The notes: a model not told the origin generated them from the sequence alone. DNA of 51,845 nt from Microcaldota archaeon (GCA_028867335.1 JAGWGN010000005.1:1-51845), one strand, 5' to 3'. Positions 1 through 8,154 are shown, counted from the stretch's first letter. Program-made: numbers and translations.

Positions 1-1
1 A

Positions 2-469
2 GCAGCTTCCTCCTCATACGGTGCAGGCATAGGAATGTATGCATACGGCCTAATGGGCCTCATTGCGGTAATCGCCATAATCCTGCTCGCGGTGATGAAG
101 GCGATGCAAACAAGGCTCACGATAATCGGAGTTGCCCTGATTCTCATCGGGACAGTCGCATGGCTGCTCGGGGACTACGCGGCAGGGCCTAGCTACATAA
201 TGTACGGAGCGGCCGCAGTTGTTGTCGGATGGCTGATCTGGCTATATGCGGACCTAAAGCTACTTTCAAGCAAGGCGGTGGGCATGATTGTCATGGCGGG
301 AGTCGCCCTCTCACTCATCGGGACTGCGATCTGGCTCTACGGGGACTACCTCCTTGGGATAAGCCCAACATACATCTGGGGAGGGGTAGCTTTGATAGTT
401 ATCGGCACACTCGTCTGGCTCTTTGGCGACGCCAAGGCTGGGGCATTTGTAATGGGAAAAAACAAATAA
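2..469 (+). CDS. Polytopic membrane protein, C-terminal part (5' truncated by window edge)
   Basis: The reading frame is open from the window edge (phase starts at base 2), so the ATG at 35 is probably internal and this is the C-terminal part of a longer gene. The visible 155 residues are almost entirely hydrophobic, with about five membrane segments. Two copies of a roughly 60-residue unit can be seen, each with an 'IGTxxWLxGDYxxG' segment followed by a second helix ending in 'WLYAD' or 'WLFGD', which suggests an internal duplication. The tail ends in a short lysine-rich cytoplasmic-type sequence. I do not recognise the family. Function is unknown beyond being an integral membrane protein. 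Confidence 0.6.
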   Translation, partial: AASSSYGAGIGMYAYGLMGLIAVIAIILLAVMKAMQTRLTIIGVALILIGTVAWLLGDYAAGPSYIMYGAAAVVVGWLIWLYADLKLLSSKAVGMIVMAGVALSLIGTAIWLYGDYLLGISPTYIWGGVALIVIGTLVWLFGDAKAGAFVMGKNK

Positions 470-600
470 GCCGATTCAATTAATCTGCTTGCATTTGCCA
501 CTAGCTACTAAAAATATCCTCTTTCAATATCCGCTTCGAGAGAAAAACGTATATCTAGTAATCTATTTAAAGCCGGAGGGGGGGAATAGGTTAAGAGATT
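470..600. promoter_or_regulatory. Promoter region of the beta-helix gene
   Basis: AT-rich intergenic stretch. A TATA-like box (CTATTTAAAG, about 563-572) lies about 30 bases before the ATG at 601 and is followed by a G-rich run. No other gene is seen here. Confidence 0.4.
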
Positions 601-1284
601 ATGTTTACAACACCGCGCACTAGAGTTCACTCCTTAAAAGAACTAGTCCGATTGGATTCCGAAATAAAGGCTGCTGCTTATGAGTATATTCAGTATCGGA
701 TTTCCTACATCACTTCTCCTGCCGGACAGATGACGATACAGATGGGCGATGTGCATGTTAGTGATTGCTTCAGGAGGCACAAAAATAAAAATGGGGAAGT
801 TGGCGGTTTTGTAGAAAGCACAGCGTTTGTTTCCCCAACTGCTCATGTCGCTTCCAAGGCAATAGTGTTTCATAAATCCCAAATTTTAGACAACGCTAAA
901 ATTTTAGGCAATGCTAGAATTTATAGGGATGCGCAAGTTAGCGGAGAGGCAATGATTGCAGGAAACGCGTGGTTATCTGATTATGCTAAAGTATATGGAC
1001 AAGCAAAAATCTCGGGAAACGCATCCGTCTCTGGTAGTGCAGAGGTTTATGGAAATGCTAAAATCTTAGGGCATACGCGAATAGAAGGCGGCGCAAAAGT
1101 ATTTGGAAACACAAAAATATCGGGCTTCATATATGTTGGGTCTGTACACATTCCTTTTTGCAGTCCCGTGGAAATAAATTCTGATATGCACTTAAAATCG
1201 AGATCCGATTCTTGGGAAGATCGTTTTTCAATTAATACTCTTAAAGATCTTAAACGACTAGAAAAAGAACTAAGACATAGGTAA
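601..1284 (+). CDS. Left-handed beta-helix (hexapeptide-repeat-like) protein
   Basis: 227 residues. The centre (about residues 75-190) is a run of short repeats of the type 'NAKILGNARIY' and 'GNASVSGSAEVYG', the pattern of a parallel beta-helix such as in YdcK-like and hexapeptide acyltransferase-like proteins. No catalytic residue can be assigned. The N-terminal helix (SLKELVRLDSEIKA) and the C-terminal one (TLKDLKRLEKELRH) resemble each other, so the helix is capped by two similar helices. Base composition is clearly more AT-rich than leuS and the glycosyltransferase nearby, which suggests later acquisition. It runs towards leuS and ends 12 bases from it. The fold is fairly sure, the function unknown. 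Confidence 0.6.
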   Translation: MFTTPRTRVHSLKELVRLDSEIKAAAYEYIQYRISYITSPAGQMTIQMGDVHVSDCFRRHKNKNGEVGGFVESTAFVSPTAHVASKAIVFHKSQILDNAKILGNARIYRDAQVSGEAMIAGNAWLSDYAKVYGQAKISGNASVSGSAEVYGNAKILGHTRIEGGAKVFGNTKISGFIYVGSVHIPFCSPVEINSDMHLKSRSDSWEDRFSINTLKDLKRLEKELRHR

Positions 1285-1296
1285 CTTCTAGACTAC

Positions 1297-4140
1297 TCAA
1301 AACATTATTTCTATGCTCGGCTTGAGCGGCGCGGCTCTGTCCGCCCTTGCGGACTTGGACTCCTTTTCTCTTTCGACGATTATTTGTGCGCCAAGCGCGT
1401 TGCCGAAGTAGTCCTTTGACTCGGTTAGCAGCTTGTACTCCTCATCCTCGCTTATCTTGACTTGCGAGAGCCTGTTCATCTCCTTTGCGAGTTTGCCTAC
1501 GTACTTTGCCGCAATCTCGGCGCTCACCCCCTCATCCCTGAGCTTTGCGATCACAGTTCCCGTGTTCTTTGTCTGGGCCAGCTGGTTGATTGCGCCTCTC
1601 TTCCACTCGTCCGCCACGACCAGGGTGATGCTCCTTATTTTCTTGCTCTCGTTTTTCTTTCCGACGAGTTCCGCCGCTTTCTTGACATCCTCAAGCAGCA
1701 GCGCGACAAGCTCCTCTCCCTCCTCGATCGTGTCGTTGATCATCTCCTTCTCCGCGTTCGGCCACTTCTCCTTCGAGACGAACGTCTCGTTCCCGAGCCT
1801 GTGCCAGAACTCCTCTGAGATATGTGGTGCGACGGGCTGGAGCAGCAGAACAAGGTTCTGCAGGTACTCCTTTATCACCATCCCGTTCTTTCCTCCCCTT
1901 TCGAAATACTTCCTGAGCTCGATTATCGAGTTGTAGAGCGCCTGTGTCGAGTACTCCCTTAGCTCGAGCGACTCCATTGCCGCTGTGACTGCCTCGATCT
2001 TTCTGTTCAGTTTTGAGTAGAGCCAGTAGTCGATATGCGTTAGCTCCCCTGATTCGTACTCCTCAATCTTCTCTACTATGTCGTTTAGGTAATCTAGCCT
2101 CTCCCTGATTCCGTTTATGGCGCTCTCGCTGTACTCCGAGTCGCTGAAGAGGTCCGCGCTCGTCAGTTCGACTATTCTGAGCGGATCCACCCCGACCTTA
2201 TCAATGGCATCGGAGAGCGGGATTATGTTCCCTAGGCTCTTGCTCATCTTCTCACCCTCATACATCACCATCCCGTTGACGACGACCTGCTTTGGCCAGT
2301 ACTCGTGGTCGAAGATTGCGACGTGGTTGAAGATCTGCATTGTTAAGTGATTGAAGATCAGGTCTGGCCCCGAGTGCCTCGAGGTGTACTGGTACCAGTA
2401 CGCGAAGGAGTCCCTGCACTTCTTGACTATCTCAAAGTCTATTCCCGTCGACTTAGCGACCGCCTCCGTCTCCCCCTTCCCGAGGTAGACAAAGTCGAAG
2501 AACTCCGGGGTGAGCTTCTCCACGGGGACGCCCCTTATCAGGTGTAGTATCGTGTAAAATGACATGTATATCGTCGAATCCGAGAGCGATTCGATTATGA
2601 AGTTCTTGTCAAGAGGGAACTTTGTCCCAAGTCCCTGCGACCTCGCCACCGCCCTCAGGTTTATCCAGTCAATTGCCGCGTTGAAGCCGTTGTTAACCTT
2701 GTCCGGGAGTATCCGCATGTCCTTGAACCAGTCCTTCACCTGGGCCTTCCATTTCTCGTCGCCGTAGTTTAAAAACCACTGGTCGTCCATCACCTTCACG
2801 ACGACATCGTATCCGCACCTGCAGTGCACGGGCGCGTTCTGGATGATGTAAATCATCATCGCGTTCTTCTCGTCAAGAAGCTTCTTCTTTATCCTGTCTC
2901 TCGCCTCAGGCTCGCTCATCCCCTCGTATCCCTTCACAAGCATCTTTCCCCAGTGCGACTCCTCCCGATACTGCAGCTTTGTCGCGAACTCGAGCATGTC
3001 ATTTATCGCATTCACGTCAGTATGGAGGACCTCAAGGTACGCAAGCGCAGGAATGTCAAGATGTATCGGCGTAGATTCGCCGACGGAGACATCGCTTAGA
3101 GACCTTCCTATCTGGACATCGATTATCTTCTTGTACTTTATTCCCTGCATGTCGTATCCGCTTGCCTTGAGCCTCTCTAGCGCCGCATAGTCAAACGGCG
3201 CATGCGCAGGAACGCTCATCACGACCCCAGTTCCTAGTGCCTCCTTCACAAAGTACCCTGGGAAGATCGGAACCTTCTCGCCGTTGAACGGGTTTATGCA
3301 TCTCTTCTTCAGGAGTTCGTTGCCTTCGATCTCGCTTATTATCTCGATGTTGGTCTGGTAATTGAGCACGCTTGCCGCCGCTCTTGCAATGTAATAGCTC
3401 TGCCCCTCGATTTTGCACATCACGTATCTCGCCTCAGGCTTCACAAATATGTTTGTGACTCCGTCAACCGTCTCCGGCCTGTATGTGCTGCAGATAAGGC
3501 TTGCATCCTCCCCGTCAACCTTGAACTTGATTGCGACTTCCTCCTCGATCTCGGGCTCAACGTCATGCTTTGTGTCGTGCATCCCGACAGCCCCCTTCTC
3601 GTTAGGGCACCATCCGACAGGATGCTTTCCTTTCACAAGGTATCCCTTTTTGTTAAGTATCCCAAACTGCCACTCCACGAACTTGCTGAAGAACGGCTCT
3701 ATCGATACGAACTTTCTTCTCCAGTCGATGCTGAGCCCTCCCTTTCTCATTCCCTCCTCCACGTGCTTTACAAAGTAGCTTGCTATGTACTCCGGATCCG
3801 TCATCTTTGCTATCTCTTCCTGGGGGATATGGAACGTCTCCAGCTCGTGAATTAGGCTCTCGTCCTTCTTTGCGATCCTCTTTGAGAATGCGAGTATTGG
3901 CGTTCCCGTCGCGTGGAATCCCATGGGGAAGAGCACGTTATATCCCTGCATCCGCTTGTATCTTGCAAGTATGTCCGCGGTCCCATAAGTCCTTATGTGC
4001 CCTATGTGAAGCGGAGTATTTACGTAAGGAAATGCGGCCGTCACCATGTAGGACTTTCTCCCGTCCGGCTCTGACTCGAATATCTTTGCGTTGGCCCATT
4101 CCTCCTGCCACTTCTTATCTATCCTAGCGTAATCAATCAT
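1297..4140 (-). CDS. leuS: Leucyl-tRNA synthetase, archaeal type
   Basis: Charges tRNA-Leu with leucine in the cytoplasm. It is a class I synthetase with the HIGH motif in 'TPLHIGHIRTYG' near residue 50 and 'EKMSKSLGN' in the last third. Between them lies the large editing (CP1) region, and an archaeal-type C-terminal extension follows. About 947 residues is normal for archaeal LeuRS. An upstream in-frame ATG at 4161 adds seven residues, but archaeal LeuRS proteins usually begin 'MIDY/F..I..KWQ', which matches the ATG at 4140, so I prefer that. A TATA-like stretch (rc of 4193-4215) lies upstream. It is divergent from the downstream glycosyltransferase, with about 120 bases between. Confidence 0.95.
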   Translation of the reverse strand: MIDYARIDKKWQEEWANAKIFESEPDGRKSYMVTAAFPYVNTPLHIGHIRTYGTADILARYKRMQGYNVLFPMGFHATGTPILAFSKRIAKKDESLIHELETFHIPQEEIAKMTDPEYIASYFVKHVEEGMRKGGLSIDWRRKFVSIEPFFSKFVEWQFGILNKKGYLVKGKHPVGWCPNEKGAVGMHDTKHDVEPEIEEEVAIKFKVDGEDASLICSTYRPETVDGVTNIFVKPEARYVMCKIEGQSYYIARAAASVLNYQTNIEIISEIEGNELLKKRCINPFNGEKVPIFPGYFVKEALGTGVVMSVPAHAPFDYAALERLKASGYDMQGIKYKKIIDVQIGRSLSDVSVGESTPIHLDIPALAYLEVLHTDVNAINDMLEFATKLQYREESHWGKMLVKGYEGMSEPEARDRIKKKLLDEKNAMMIYIIQNAPVHCRCGYDVVVKVMDDQWFLNYGDEKWKAQVKDWFKDMRILPDKVNNGFNAAIDWINLRAVARSQGLGTKFPLDKNFIIESLSDSTIYMSFYTILHLIRGVPVEKLTPEFFDFVYLGKGETEAVAKSTGIDFEIVKKCRDSFAYWYQYTSRHSGPDLIFNHLTMQIFNHVAIFDHEYWPKQVVVNGMVMYEGEKMSKSLGNIIPLSDAIDKVGVDPLRIVELTSADLFSDSEYSESAINGIRERLDYLNDIVEKIEEYESGELTHIDYWLYSKLNRKIEAVTAAMESLELREYSTQALYNSIIELRKYFERGGKNGMVIKEYLQNLVLLLQPVAPHISEEFWHRLGNETFVSKEKWPNAEKEMINDTIEEGEELVALLLEDVKKAAELVGKKNESKKIRSITLVVADEWKRGAINQLAQTKNTGTVIAKLRDEGVSAEIAAKYVGKLAKEMNRLSQVKISEDEEYKLLTESKDYFGNALGAQIIVEREKESKSARADRAAPLKPSIEIMF

Positions 4141-4263
4141 GCGCGCACCAACCAACTTCACTTTAGCAATTAGAGCGTTTAACTAATGCCTTAAAACATT
4201 ATAAACATTATGTGTAATTCTCCCAATGATAGTTTTTTATTACTAAGCTGGCTATCCTAAACC

Positions 4264-5313
4264 ATGCTACCGTTTCCGTATCACTCGTATCTGACGGTCC
4301 TGATCCCAGCGATAATTTCCTTCCTAACCACATTCTATGCGACAAAATTTCTGATCAATTACTTTTACGGCGCAGGGATAATTGACGAGGACCACAACAA
4401 GGCAAAGGTGCTCAAGCTCCCAAGCGCGGGCGGAGTGGCGGTAGCATTCGGGCTCATAATCGGCATAATGACCTACATCTTCGGAGGGACATTCGCATTC
4501 ATTCCGCTGCTAAGCGTCTCGCAGCTCATGGCAGTTGCGCTCTCGATCATGCTGATCACATTCGTCGGATTTCTTGATGACATAAACGTCGGTACAAAGG
4601 GAGTTGTTGGCACCGACCTGAAGAGACTGAAGGTGGGCCTCAAGCAGTGGCAAAAGCCCCTGCTCACAGTAATTGGGGCAATACCTCTTATGGCAATAAA
4701 TGCAGGAATAAGCACGGTTTCCCTTCCGTTCCTCGGGGTTGTGAATCTCGGACTGATCTATCCACTGTTGATTCTGCCGCTTGCGGTGATCTTTGTCTCA
4801 AATGCGTTCAACCTTCTGGGAGGATTCGATGGGCTTCAGCCGGGAATGGCGATAGTCGCAAGCTTTGGCCTTCTGCTCTACACGACATTCTTCGGGTCGT
4901 ATATCGGCGCGCTTTTATCGGCCCTTCTCTTTGCGACGCTGCTTGCATTCTGGCCTTTCAACAAGTATATTGCAAAGATAATACCTGGGGATAGCTTCAC
5001 ATACTGCATCGGTGGCGTGCTCGTCGCGATAATGGCTGTTGGAAATGCCGAGGCGTTTGGGCTTATAATATTCATACCCTGGATGATCGAGTTCTTCCTG
5101 CACCTGAAGGGAAGATTCAAGGTTACAGACCTGGGCATTCGGCAGAAGGACGGCACATTCAAGTCAAAGTACGGGAGGAAGGTCTACAGCCTCACCCACC
5201 TTGTGATGAACATTGGCAAGATGAAGGAGTACCAGGTGGCAAACTATCTTATAGGATTCGAGGCATTCTTCGTGGTTGTTGCCTTTGCCCTTTATTTTGC
5301 TGGACTTCTTTAG
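4264..5313 (+). CDS. UDP-GlcNAc:polyprenyl-phosphate GlcNAc-1-P transferase family (MraY/WecA/AglH-like)
   Basis: Integral membrane enzyme of the polyprenyl-phosphate N-acetylhexosamine-1-phosphate transferase family, which in archaea makes the first lipid-linked sugar for N-glycosylation. Visible motifs in order: the acidic 'DEDHNK' near residue 41 (substrate and Mg binding), 'FLDD' near 103-106, 'NAFNLLGGFDG' near 180-190, and 'PGDSFTY'. There are about ten hydrophobic segments, and 349 residues is a usual length. Lipid-linked sugar made here could feed glycosylation of the sequon-rich surface proteins further along. Its end overlaps the convergent histone gene by 4 bases. The exact sugar cannot be told from sequence. 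Confidence 0.85.
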   Translation: MLPFPYHSYLTVLIPAIISFLTTFYATKFLINYFYGAGIIDEDHNKAKVLKLPSAGGVAVAFGLIIGIMTYIFGGTFAFIPLLSVSQLMAVALSIMLITFVGFLDDINVGTKGVVGTDLKRLKVGLKQWQKPLLTVIGAIPLMAINAGISTVSLPFLGVVNLGLIYPLLILPLAVIFVSNAFNLLGGFDGLQPGMAIVASFGLLLYTTFFGSYIGALLSALLFATLLAFWPFNKYIAKIIPGDSFTYCIGGVLVAIMAVGNAEAFGLIIFIPWMIEFFLHLKGRFKVTDLGIRQKDGTFKSKYGRKVYSLTHLVMNIGKMKEYQVANYLIGFEAFFVVVAFALYFAGLL

Positions 5314-5528
5314 ACAAGCCCGTGCCTTGTCAGCATTATATCCGACTTCTTGATCAGCTTCTTTCTCCCGGCGTGCTTTGCGTACCTAAGCGCATGGTCC
5401 GCGAGCTTCTCCGTGAGCCTCTCGAGCTCCTTCTCAAGGTCGACAACCGCATCCTCGGTCACCTGCTGCGCACCCGCTTCCCTCATAAATTGCTCCACGT
5501 CGTAGAGACTGAACCCCCGCTTACCCAT
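5310..5528 (-). CDS. Archaeal histone (single histone fold)
   Basis: 72-residue histone-fold protein. The N-terminal part gives helix 1 (SLYDVEQFMREAGA), followed by a long central helix (EDAVVDLEKELERLTEKLADHALRYA) and the closing basic 'GRKKLIKKSDIML' typical of archaeal histones. It wraps DNA as dimers or longer stacks. A longer in-frame ATG exists at 5633, but the ATG at 5528 is preceded by a good Shine-Dalgarno (GGGGGA) and gives a standard histone length. It ends head-on with the glycosyltransferase, overlapping by 4 bases. A second histone lies at 31572. A TATA-like sequence (rc of 5571-5582) is upstream. Confidence 0.9.
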   Translation of the reverse strand: MGKRGFSLYDVEQFMREAGAQQVTEDAVVDLEKELERLTEKLADHALRYAKHAGRKKLIKKSDIMLTRHGLV

Positions 5529-5653
5529 TAATTCCCCCGAATTAAAATTGTAAGATTGGATGCGTATGCAAGCCTTAAAAAAGAGATGGGGTCGCATCGA
5601 ATAGTGGTAGTACAACCTTGTCGAGAGAGCCAAAACCCATTCCGAGTAGGACG

Positions 5654-6067
5654 CTACAGAGCTGCAAAAGCCCTGGCGAGCTTTGGGTTTAGGTCCTTTT
5701 GGTCCTTGTATGTGATTATCCTGCGAAGCACCGGCACCCCAAGTGCGAGGTGCGAGGCCTTCTGCCCTTCCCTAACCAGCGCAATCACCGGAATCTTGTA
5801 TGTGACGGCCATCTCAAGCTCTATCCCAAGCCCTGTGGCTGGAGTCGAGACCTCTGCGATCAGGTAGTCGCAGCTCTTTATCACGCTCTTCATGAAGTTG
5901 TAGTGGGATCTTGGGCTTCTCTTCGAGTCCCAGAAGTCCGGATACGTGCACACCACCTTCCCGAAGTAGTTCTTCGTGAACGCGACGATGTTCTCGTAGA
6001 AGGGAATCGCGCCCTTGCTCGCCAGCTGCTTTGGTCCCATGATATACACTTTGAGATGATTTTTCAT
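5654..6067 (-). CDS. Nucleoside 2-deoxyribosyltransferase / deoxynucleotide N-hydrolase-like protein
   Basis: About 137 residues, resembling the nucleoside 2-deoxyribosyltransferase and DNPH1 (Rcl) family, whose members break the N-glycosidic bond of deoxynucleosides or their 5'-phosphates. Visible features are the N-terminal strand 'KVYIMGP', the 'CDYLIAEVSTPATGLGIELEMA' core with the catalytic-type Glu in 'GLGIELEMA', and 'PVIALVREG'. The start is the ATG at 6067; a GTG at 6076 three codons earlier is also possible. It begins a few bases after the vapC-like gene and may be cotranscribed with the toxin-antitoxin pair. The substrate is not known. Confidence 0.65.
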   Translation of the reverse strand: MKNHLKVYIMGPKQLASKGAIPFYENIVAFTKNYFGKVVCTYPDFWDSKRSPRSHYNFMKSVIKSCDYLIAEVSTPATGLGIELEMAVTYKIPVIALVREGQKASHLALGVPVLRRIITYKDQKDLNPKLARAFAAL

Positions 6068-6079
6068 TCTTATCACTTT

Positions 6080-6442
6080 TCATAATTTTATCCTTTTCAA
6101 GTTTATCCCATCATATATATGATTCGAACTTATTATCTCGCCCTCGCAAAGTGATGCGTGAAATGCATCAAATACGCTGAATTTTTCGTAAGTTATCAGA
6201 TGCACCGCAAAAAGTATCTTTGAAGTTTCAACTTCCTCTACCTTAGCGATTCTGAGTACATTGACAATAAGTTCCTCTACAGGTATAGATTGTTTTACTG
6301 CAACAAGTGACAACTCAATTATAGTCGCGATAGATGTGTATATGCGGCCTTTGAATCTGTGGTAAATCTCAACCGCTTCCTTCCCCAACCTATCCTCTGG
6401 TTTTATCAACGCAAGGAAAAAATCGGAATCCGCGTATGGCAT
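6080..6442 (-). CDS. vapC: PIN-domain ribonuclease toxin (VapC family)
   Basis: 120 residues with PIN-domain layout: N-terminal 'YADSDFFLAL' (Asp5/Asp7), 'ATIIELS' (Glu43) and 'FDAFHASL' (Asp92). PIN toxins cleave RNA with Mg or Mn held by three or four acidic residues. The usual fourth acid near 'SxD' reads 'SSNHIYDG' here, so Asn107 stands where Asp is common; Asp111 may substitute. It lies 10 bases after the AbrB-like gene and just before the deoxyribosyltransferase-like gene. The toxin role is inferred from family and pairing. Confidence 0.75.
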   Translation of the reverse strand: MPYADSDFFLALIKPEDRLGKEAVEIYHRFKGRIYTSIATIIELSLVAVKQSIPVEELIVNVLRIAKVEEVETSKILFAVHLITYEKFSVFDAFHASLCEGEIISSNHIYDGINLKRIKL

Positions 6443-6452
6443 ATCTCCACCC

Positions 6453-6716
6453 CTATTTTTTTGTCCTTCTTTTTATTTTGGCTGATATCTCAGAGTAAGC
6501 CTCTTCTTCGGCCAGTCTAGTTATCTCAGTTGCAGAGATATTTCTTATTTTAAGCTTCTTTCCGAGTTCCTTTAATTTTGCTAAAGGGTCTTCAGCAGTT
6601 GGAACCAATAGTATTTCTTCGGGAGTCGGGACTACTATAAACTGTTTGCCGTATTTCGCAACAAGCTTATTGCCTATAGTAACCCTTCCTCTTTCATCAA
6701 CAACCGTGAATTCCAT
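6453..6716 (-). CDS. vapB: AbrB/SpoVT-type antitoxin (VapB)
   Basis: 87 residues. The N-terminal half has the swapped-hairpin AbrB pattern: 'EFTVVDERGRVTIGNKLVAKYG' then 'IVVPTPEEILLVP'. The C-terminal helical half, rich in Lys and Glu, would wrap and block the PIN toxin encoded next. Such antitoxins bind their own promoter as dimers. Upstream there are three copies of the motif ATGGGTAA around an AT-rich promoter, probably its operator. Confidence 0.75.
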   Translation of the reverse strand: MEFTVVDERGRVTIGNKLVAKYGKQFIVVPTPEEILLVPTAEDPLAKLKELGKKLKIRNISATEITRLAEEEAYSEISAKIKRRTKK

Positions 6717-6794
6717 AATTGTAATCTAGTATAAATGTATATAAATATATGGGTAAAAATCATATAAAATGGGTAATTTGTGAAATTTACCCAT
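6717..6794 (-). promoter_or_regulatory. vapB promoter with three operator-like ATGGGTAA motifs
   Basis: ATGGGTAA occurs at 6749-6756 and 6769-6776 (direct) and inverted as TTACCCAT at 6787-6794, spaced 20 and 18 bases, or about two helical turns. The last two form an imperfect hairpin (about 12 bp, one bulged A, GTG loop) directly after the hjc stop codon, so they may also act as its terminator. A TATA-like run (rc of about 6731-6750) precedes vapB. The placement suits autoregulation by the AbrB-type antitoxin. Confidence 0.5.
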
Positions 6795-7238
6795 TCATGC
6801 CTTAACCACTATCGGCTCAAGCCCCTGCTCGAGCTTTAGATTGTCAAAAACCCTCCCTATCTCGATTGTCCTCTTCTTTGTTATGCTCCAGGACTTCTCG
6901 TTCTTGTGCATCTCCTGCAGCCTTATGAAAAACCAACCTATCTTGCTCATCCTCCAGGCCATGAATGTGGGCATATTGGTGTTCTCCTCCCAGATCCTAA
7001 GCGCCTCGTACTTCTCGTGCTCTATGCTGATCGTTGAGGAGTCCCATGCCTTGCACTCAAAGGAGAAACCCTTTCCGCCCTTTATGACCACAAGGTCAGG
7101 GCTTATTGAGTTGACACCAGAGCCTGCGCTTCGAATGGCTGAGTATCCCAGGTCGTAGAACCTGTGGAGAAGTTCCCTCTCCCCGTGTGCCCCTTTGACG
7201 TACCTGTTCACCCAATCGCCACTTCTATATCTCACCAT
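6795..7238 (-). CDS. hjc: Holliday junction resolvase Hjc
   Basis: 147 residues, a normal length for archaeal Hjc. It cuts four-way DNA junctions in recombination. The fold has 'KGAHGERELLHRFYDLGY' (Glu20), the 'RSAGSG' turn, 'SPDLVVI' (Asp48) and 'FECKAW' (Glu61-x-Lys63), which together form the nuclease active site of the family. The C-terminal 60 residues are longer than in some relatives. Its stop codon abuts the vapB operator hairpin. It is divergent from the second vapBC pair. Confidence 0.9.
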   Translation of the reverse strand: MVRYRSGDWVNRYVKGAHGERELLHRFYDLGYSAIRSAGSGVNSISPDLVVIKGGKGFSFECKAWDSSTISIEHEKYEALRIWEENTNMPTFMAWRMSKIGWFFIRLQEMHKNEKSWSITKKRTIEIGRVFDNLKLEQGLEPIVVKA

Positions 7239-7289
7239 ACTATCAAAAAGCTTAATAATCTGTATGCTGTATATAGTATACAGATATTT

Positions 7290-7514
7290 ATGCGCACAAT
7301 AATGATAAAGGACACCGTTTACAAGAGGCTTGCAGAGATAAAGGGCGGAGACAGCTTCAGTGAGACTATAGATAGGATACTCTCAGAGTCGAGGTCAGCA
7401 AGAAAAGCCAAGCTCGCTAAGTTCTTCGGTACGATGTCTTCCGGAGAGGCGGCAAAGATGCAGGTAAGAGTGAAAAAAATAAGGCAGGGCTTCAAGTCCA
7501 GACAATTCGGGTGA
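7290..7514 (+). CDS. VapB-type antitoxin (small helical, DUF217-like)
   Basis: 74 residues beginning 'MRTIMIKDTVYKRLAEIKGGDSFSETIDRIL'. The 'VYKRLAEIKGGDSFSETIDRIL' stretch is characteristic of the PF02697-like VapB family in archaea, followed by basic helices that would contact the toxin. An ATG four codons later (7302) is an alternative start. A TATA-like run (TATATAGTATA, about 7270-7280) is close upstream. Its stop codon lies inside a strong ribosome-binding sequence for the following PIN gene, a typical coupled arrangement. Confidence 0.7.
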   Translation: MRTIMIKDTVYKRLAEIKGGDSFSETIDRILSESRSARKAKLAKFFGTMSSGEAAKMQVRVKKIRQGFKSRQFG

Positions 7515-7518
7515 TCTT

Positions 7519-7908
7519 CTGAAGGCAATACTAGACACCTCAGCAATAATAGAATACAAACGCGGTTCTGCAAAGGTTGCGCAGATAATTGAGGAACTGG
7601 ACGAGTTTCTCACAAGTTCCATCTGCGCCTACGAATACCTGACTGGCTCTAATAGTGCAATTCAGCATGACACAAAGTTTCTTGCCACAATGACCCCTAT
7701 ACCCTTCACCTTTGCGGATTCACAGCTTGCAGCCAAGATCTCAAGGATGCTAAGCAAGTCAGGTAAGGGGGTAAACGAGTCCGACATACTAATATACGCG
7801 CAGGCTCTTAGAAAAAGCCTTGCGATAGTCACGCTCGACAAGGACTTCGATAAAATCAATTCGATTGTGAAGGGCGGCCTCAAAATACTCGATCCGAGCG
7901 GCGTTTGA
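7519..7908 (+). CDS. vapC: PIN-domain ribonuclease toxin (VapC family), no canonical start codon
   Basis: About 129 residues, read from a CTG at 7519 as 'xKAILDTSAIIEYKRG', exactly where VapC proteins begin. PIN residues are Asp6, Glu39, Asp89 and the 'TLDKDF' acids near 107-109. In this frame there is no ATG, GTG or TTG between the upstream stop (7480-7482) and the toxin. Either CUG initiates, helped by the strong Shine-Dalgarno GGTGATC at 7510-7516, or the GTG at 7511 (which overlaps the antitoxin stop) starts translation, followed by a -1 shift at TTC-TGA to give 'MIFLKAILD...'. A point change or read error is also possible. The rest of the protein is intact. Confidence 0.7.
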   Translation: MKAILDTSAIIEYKRGSAKVAQIIEELDEFLTSSICAYEYLTGSNSAIQHDTKFLATMTPIPFTFADSQLAAKISRMLSKSGKGVNESDILIYAQALRKSLAIVTLDKDFDKINSIVKGGLKILDPSGV

Positions 7909-8154
7909 ACCTGTTACGTCTTTTTGGGCGCTCCATGAAACCTATATTAATATTGCTATTCCCATGTTTAGTATAGGATACCGCATGGAATAGGTGCGCG
8001 TATTGGTCAAAAATAGCAAGGTTCGTAAGATGGCGTTCGATATTAAAATTTCATTTTCTGTAACAGTTACAGATAAATTACAGACGAAATAACATCAGCG
8101 CAAGCAACAGCCTTTTGACTAATTCTGCACTTTGCCCACGAGTACCTAGAATAG
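7909..8154 (+). promoter_or_regulatory. dnaG upstream region with a CTGTAACAGTTACAG palindrome
   Basis: No gene is seen in this 246-base stretch. An exact odd palindrome, CTGTAAC-A-GTTACAG, lies at 8058-8072 and is followed shortly by another TTACAG half. It could be an operator. No clear TATA box is apparent close to the dnaG start. Confidence 0.3.

Noticed and set aside
1433-4127. Several long open frames opposite leuS
   Set aside because: They follow the codon bias of leuS in other frames and have no family features.
5583-5653. Possible degenerate tRNA or C/D box RNA between the histone and hydrolase genes
   Set aside because: No acceptor or T-arm pairing and no C/D box could be found; likely plain intergenic sequence.
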